Shown here in pieces: positions 55,397 through 58,694 of a stretch of DNA of 58,694 nt. The translations under genes and the position numbers were made by a program. Numbering within the stretch: position 1 is the stretch's first letter; each line of letters starts with the position of its first letter. The notes under the pieces were generated by a model. That model had not been told where the DNA came from. It was given only the letters and a program-made list of their open reading frames with translations, and ran no database searches. This DNA comes from DATEOR01 sp046734455 (GTDB lineage: Bacteria; Actinomycetota; Thermoleophilia; Gaiellales; Gaiellaceae), in the NCBI GenBank assembly GCA_046734455.1, contig JBKPRJ010000001.1, forward strand, positions 1 through 58,694, read 5' to 3'.

Positions 55397-56401
55397 GTGG
55401 ACGCCGCTGCGCTTCGCGCGCGGATCGAAGAGCACATCCGCCGGCACGAGCTCATTCCGCCGGGCGGGGACGTTGTCTGCCTGGTCTCCGGTGGCCCGGA
55501 CTCGACCTGCCTCTGGCATGCGCTTGGGGCCCTCGGCTACCGCGCCGGCGCGCTCCACGTCAGCCATAGGCTCCGCGCGGAGGAGTCCGAGGAGGACGCC
55601 CGCTTCTGTCGCGAGCGCCTCGGGGCCGAAGTCGTGGAGGCGCCGCCGACGAAGCGCGGCTCCGAGGAGGAGCTCCGCGACCTCCGCTACTCCTTCGCGC
55701 AGGATCGCCTGAGGGCCACCGGCCACACGGCATCCGACCAGGTCGAGACCGTTCTCTACCGCCTGGCCGCGAGCGGGACGACGACCGGGATCCGCGCGAG
55801 GCGCGAGGACGGAGTCGTCAGACCGCTCCTGACCGTCTGGCGCGACGAGACCGAGGCCTACTGCCGCGCGGAGGGCCTCGATTTCCGCAGCGACTCGTCG
55901 AACGACGACACGCTGCGGGGTCTCATCCGCCGCGAGATCCTGCCCGCGCTCCGGCAGCTCCATCCGGCGGCGGAGGAAAACGTGCTCCGCGCGGCCGAGC
56001 CGGCTCCCGAGCTGCCTAGGCCGATCGAAAGAGCGCTGTTAGAGTTGCTCGGCTCGCGGGCAGGTGCCAAGCGAGTAGACCTAGGTGACGGCCGGGTGGC
56101 GGTAAGGGAATACGGGAGCGTCTGGCTCGAACGAGCGCCCGTCCGGCTGGACGGGCCGGTCTCCTGGGGGCCCTGGCGCCTCCGCCCGAACCGCGATGGC
56201 CTCTGGGTGCGCTCGTGGCGCGCCGGCGACCGGCTCGCCTCGCGCGGCAAGAAGATTCAGGACCTCTTCGTCGACGCCAAAGTGCCGCGCTCGGAGCGCG
56301 AGGCCTGGCCGCTCGTCGTGAAGGGCGACGAGGTCGTCGTCGTGCCCGGGATCGCGACCGCTCCAGGCTGGGAGGACGCTGTCGGGGAGGAGCGAGAGTG
56401 A
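55397..56401 (+). CDS. tilS: tRNA(Ile)-lysidine synthetase
   Basis: Converts cytidine 34 of the AUA-decoding isoleucine tRNA to lysidine, an essential step. The 334-residue protein has the PP-loop VVCLVSGGPDSTCLWHAL (about 26-43), the region LHVSHRLRAEESEEDARF, ATGHTASDQVETVLYRL and PLLTVWRDETEAYC. The C-terminal domain carries KKIQDLFVDAKVPRSER. It is leaderless by its TAAAAT box, and its TGA overlaps the hpt GTG. The tilS-hpt-ftsH order is conserved in many bacteria. Confidence 0.95.
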   Translation: MDAAALRARIEEHIRRHELIPPGGDVVCLVSGGPDSTCLWHALGALGYRAGALHVSHRLRAEESEEDARFCRERLGAEVVEAPPTKRGSEEELRDLRYSFAQDRLRATGHTASDQVETVLYRLAASGTTTGIRARREDGVVRPLLTVWRDETEAYCRAEGLDFRSDSSNDDTLRGLIRREILPALRQLHPAAEENVLRAAEPAPELPRPIERALLELLGSRAGAKRVDLGDGRVAVREYGSVWLERAPVRLDGPVSWGPWRLRPNRDGLWVRSWRAGDRLASRGKKIQDLFVDAKVPRSEREAWPLVVKGDEVVVVPGIATAPGWEDAVGEERE

Positions 56402-56970
56402 ACAAGGTCAACGAGCTCTCGGCCGCGGTCTCCGAGGTCCTCATCGACGAGGAGGCGCTGCACCAGAAGATCGCGGAGCTCGGCGCCGAGATCAGCGAGG
56501 ACTACCGTGGCCAGGACCTGCTTCTCATCGGCGTCCTCAAGGGCGCCATCTTCTTCATGGCCGATCTCATGCGGTCGATCGACATCCCCTGCGAGGTCGA
56601 TTTCATGGCGATCTCGAGCTACGGGGCGGGAATCGACTCTTCCGGCGTCGTCCGAATCCTCAAGGATCTGGATGTTTCGATCGAAGGTAGGAACGTGCTC
56701 GTTGTCGAAGACATCATCGACTCTGGACTGACCCTCTCCTACCTGCTCCGAAACCTGGAGGCCCGTGAGCCCGCTTCGCTCGAGGTGTGTGCCCTTTTGA
56801 CCAAGCCGGACCGGCGCGAGAACGACGTCGTCTGCCGCTACGTGGGGTTCGAGATCCCGAACCGCTTCGTGATCGGCTACGGCCTCGATTTCGCCGAGCG
56901 GTACCGCAATCTGCCCTTCGTCGGCGTCCTCCGGGACGAGCTTGCGGCGCAGGCGGAGGACACGGTCTGA
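56398..56970 (+). CDS. hpt: Hypoxanthine phosphoribosyltransferase
   Basis: Salvages hypoxanthine or guanine to nucleotides with PRPP. The 190-residue protein has the type I PRTase fold: the PRPP site VLVVEDIIDSGLTLSYLL (about 99-116), the flexible-loop region MAISSYGAGIDSSG and the purine-site DVVCRYVGFEIPNRFVIGYG. GTG 56398 overlaps the tilS stop (GTGA). No signal or membrane segment. It continues the tilS operon; a small hairpin follows at 56972-56986. Confidence 0.96.
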   Translation: MNKVNELSAAVSEVLIDEEALHQKIAELGAEISEDYRGQDLLLIGVLKGAIFFMADLMRSIDIPCEVDFMAISSYGAGIDSSGVVRILKDLDVSIEGRNVLVVEDIIDSGLTLSYLLRNLEAREPASLEVCALLTKPDRRENDVVCRYVGFEIPNRFVIGYGLDFAERYRNLPFVGVLRDELAAQAEDTV

Positions 56971-56971
56971 A

Positions 56972-56986
56972 GAACCGAAGCGGTTC
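56972..56986 (+). other. Small hairpin between hpt and ftsH
   Basis: GAACCG and CGGTTC pair around a three-base AAG loop directly after the hpt stop. It is not followed by a T tract, so it is a weak terminator candidate at most. A TACCGT sequence at 57010-57015 could be the -10 box of a separate ftsH promoter. Confidence 0.3.
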
Positions 56987-57036
56987 GTTGTGACGAATAC
57001 CCAGGCTGCTACCGTTAACCCACTAGAGGAACCCTC

Positions 57037-58694
<1,658 letters not shown>

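Overview
The window is a contiguous stretch of a high-GC bacterial chromosome, most likely an actinobacterium of the class Thermoleophilia (Gaiellales/Solirubrobacterales type). That placement is inference: it rests on the rpsD-rpoA-rplQ-truA order, the tilS-hpt-ftsH order at the other end, Ku, a DUF4349 lipoprotein, heavy use of GTG and TTG starts, and many putative leaderless promoters. I see no CRISPR array, prophage or insertion sequence. About 62 protein genes, one tRNA-Pro gene and two gene relics are supported.

Layout. 1-3 kb: translation and transcription core (rpsD end, rpoA, rplQ, truA) with an ArsR/SRPBCC pair on the other strand. 3-6 kb: a HAD phosphatase and ligA. 6-11 kb: cell-wall enzymes (S13 carboxypeptidase, a 3D-domain protein, an NlpC/P60 protein) around a NarL-type response regulator, ending at an anti-sigma-type ATPase. 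11.4-13.1 kb: Ku, then a scar where two broken genes abut. 13.1-19 kb: membrane proteins and transporters. 19-32.3 kb: a LuxR/MalT-like ATPase regulator diverges from a tightly packed ten-gene plus-strand run: small protein, zwf, GH15 glucanase, sugar MFS, GMC oxidoreductase, aldose epimerase, NTF2-like protein, NDH-2, cydA, cydB. 32.4-33.1 kb: three very small genes and a candidate attenuator leader. 33-35 kb: alpha/beta hydrolase, Nif3-like protein, a hairpin-rich gap and tRNA-Pro. 35-38.2 kb: a Cys-motif membrane protein and two CtaG-like proteins. 38.2-41.8 kb: two tandem secreted beta-helix paralogues. 41.8-50.5 kb: CoA-binding protein, nitrilase, HAD, MFS, acyl-CoA dehydrogenase, GH3-like protein, Gmad2 protein, VanW protein. 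50.5-54.8 kb: thioesterase, DUF4349 lipoprotein, histone-like tail protein, lipid kinase, nucleoside phosphorylase, GNAT. 54.9-58.7 kb: lipoprotein, tilS, hpt and the start of ftsH, which runs off the end.

The most coherent functional unit is 19-32 kb. Glucan or trehalose hydrolysis, sugar uptake, anomer conversion, flavin-linked sugar oxidation and the pentose-phosphate entry enzyme are encoded together with a quinone-reducing NADH dehydrogenase and a cytochrome bd oxidase, so sugar oxidation and its terminal electron sink appear to be one transcription unit. A shared sequence element upstream of this run and upstream of the neighbouring MFS gene suggests common control, plausibly by the adjacent LuxR-type regulator, which itself lacks the usual sensor domain.

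The most unusual sequence-level signal is a set of divergent gene pairs only 19-27 bp apart whose -10 boxes overlap on opposite strands, several with start codons 6-9 nt from the box, as expected for bidirectional, leaderless transcription.
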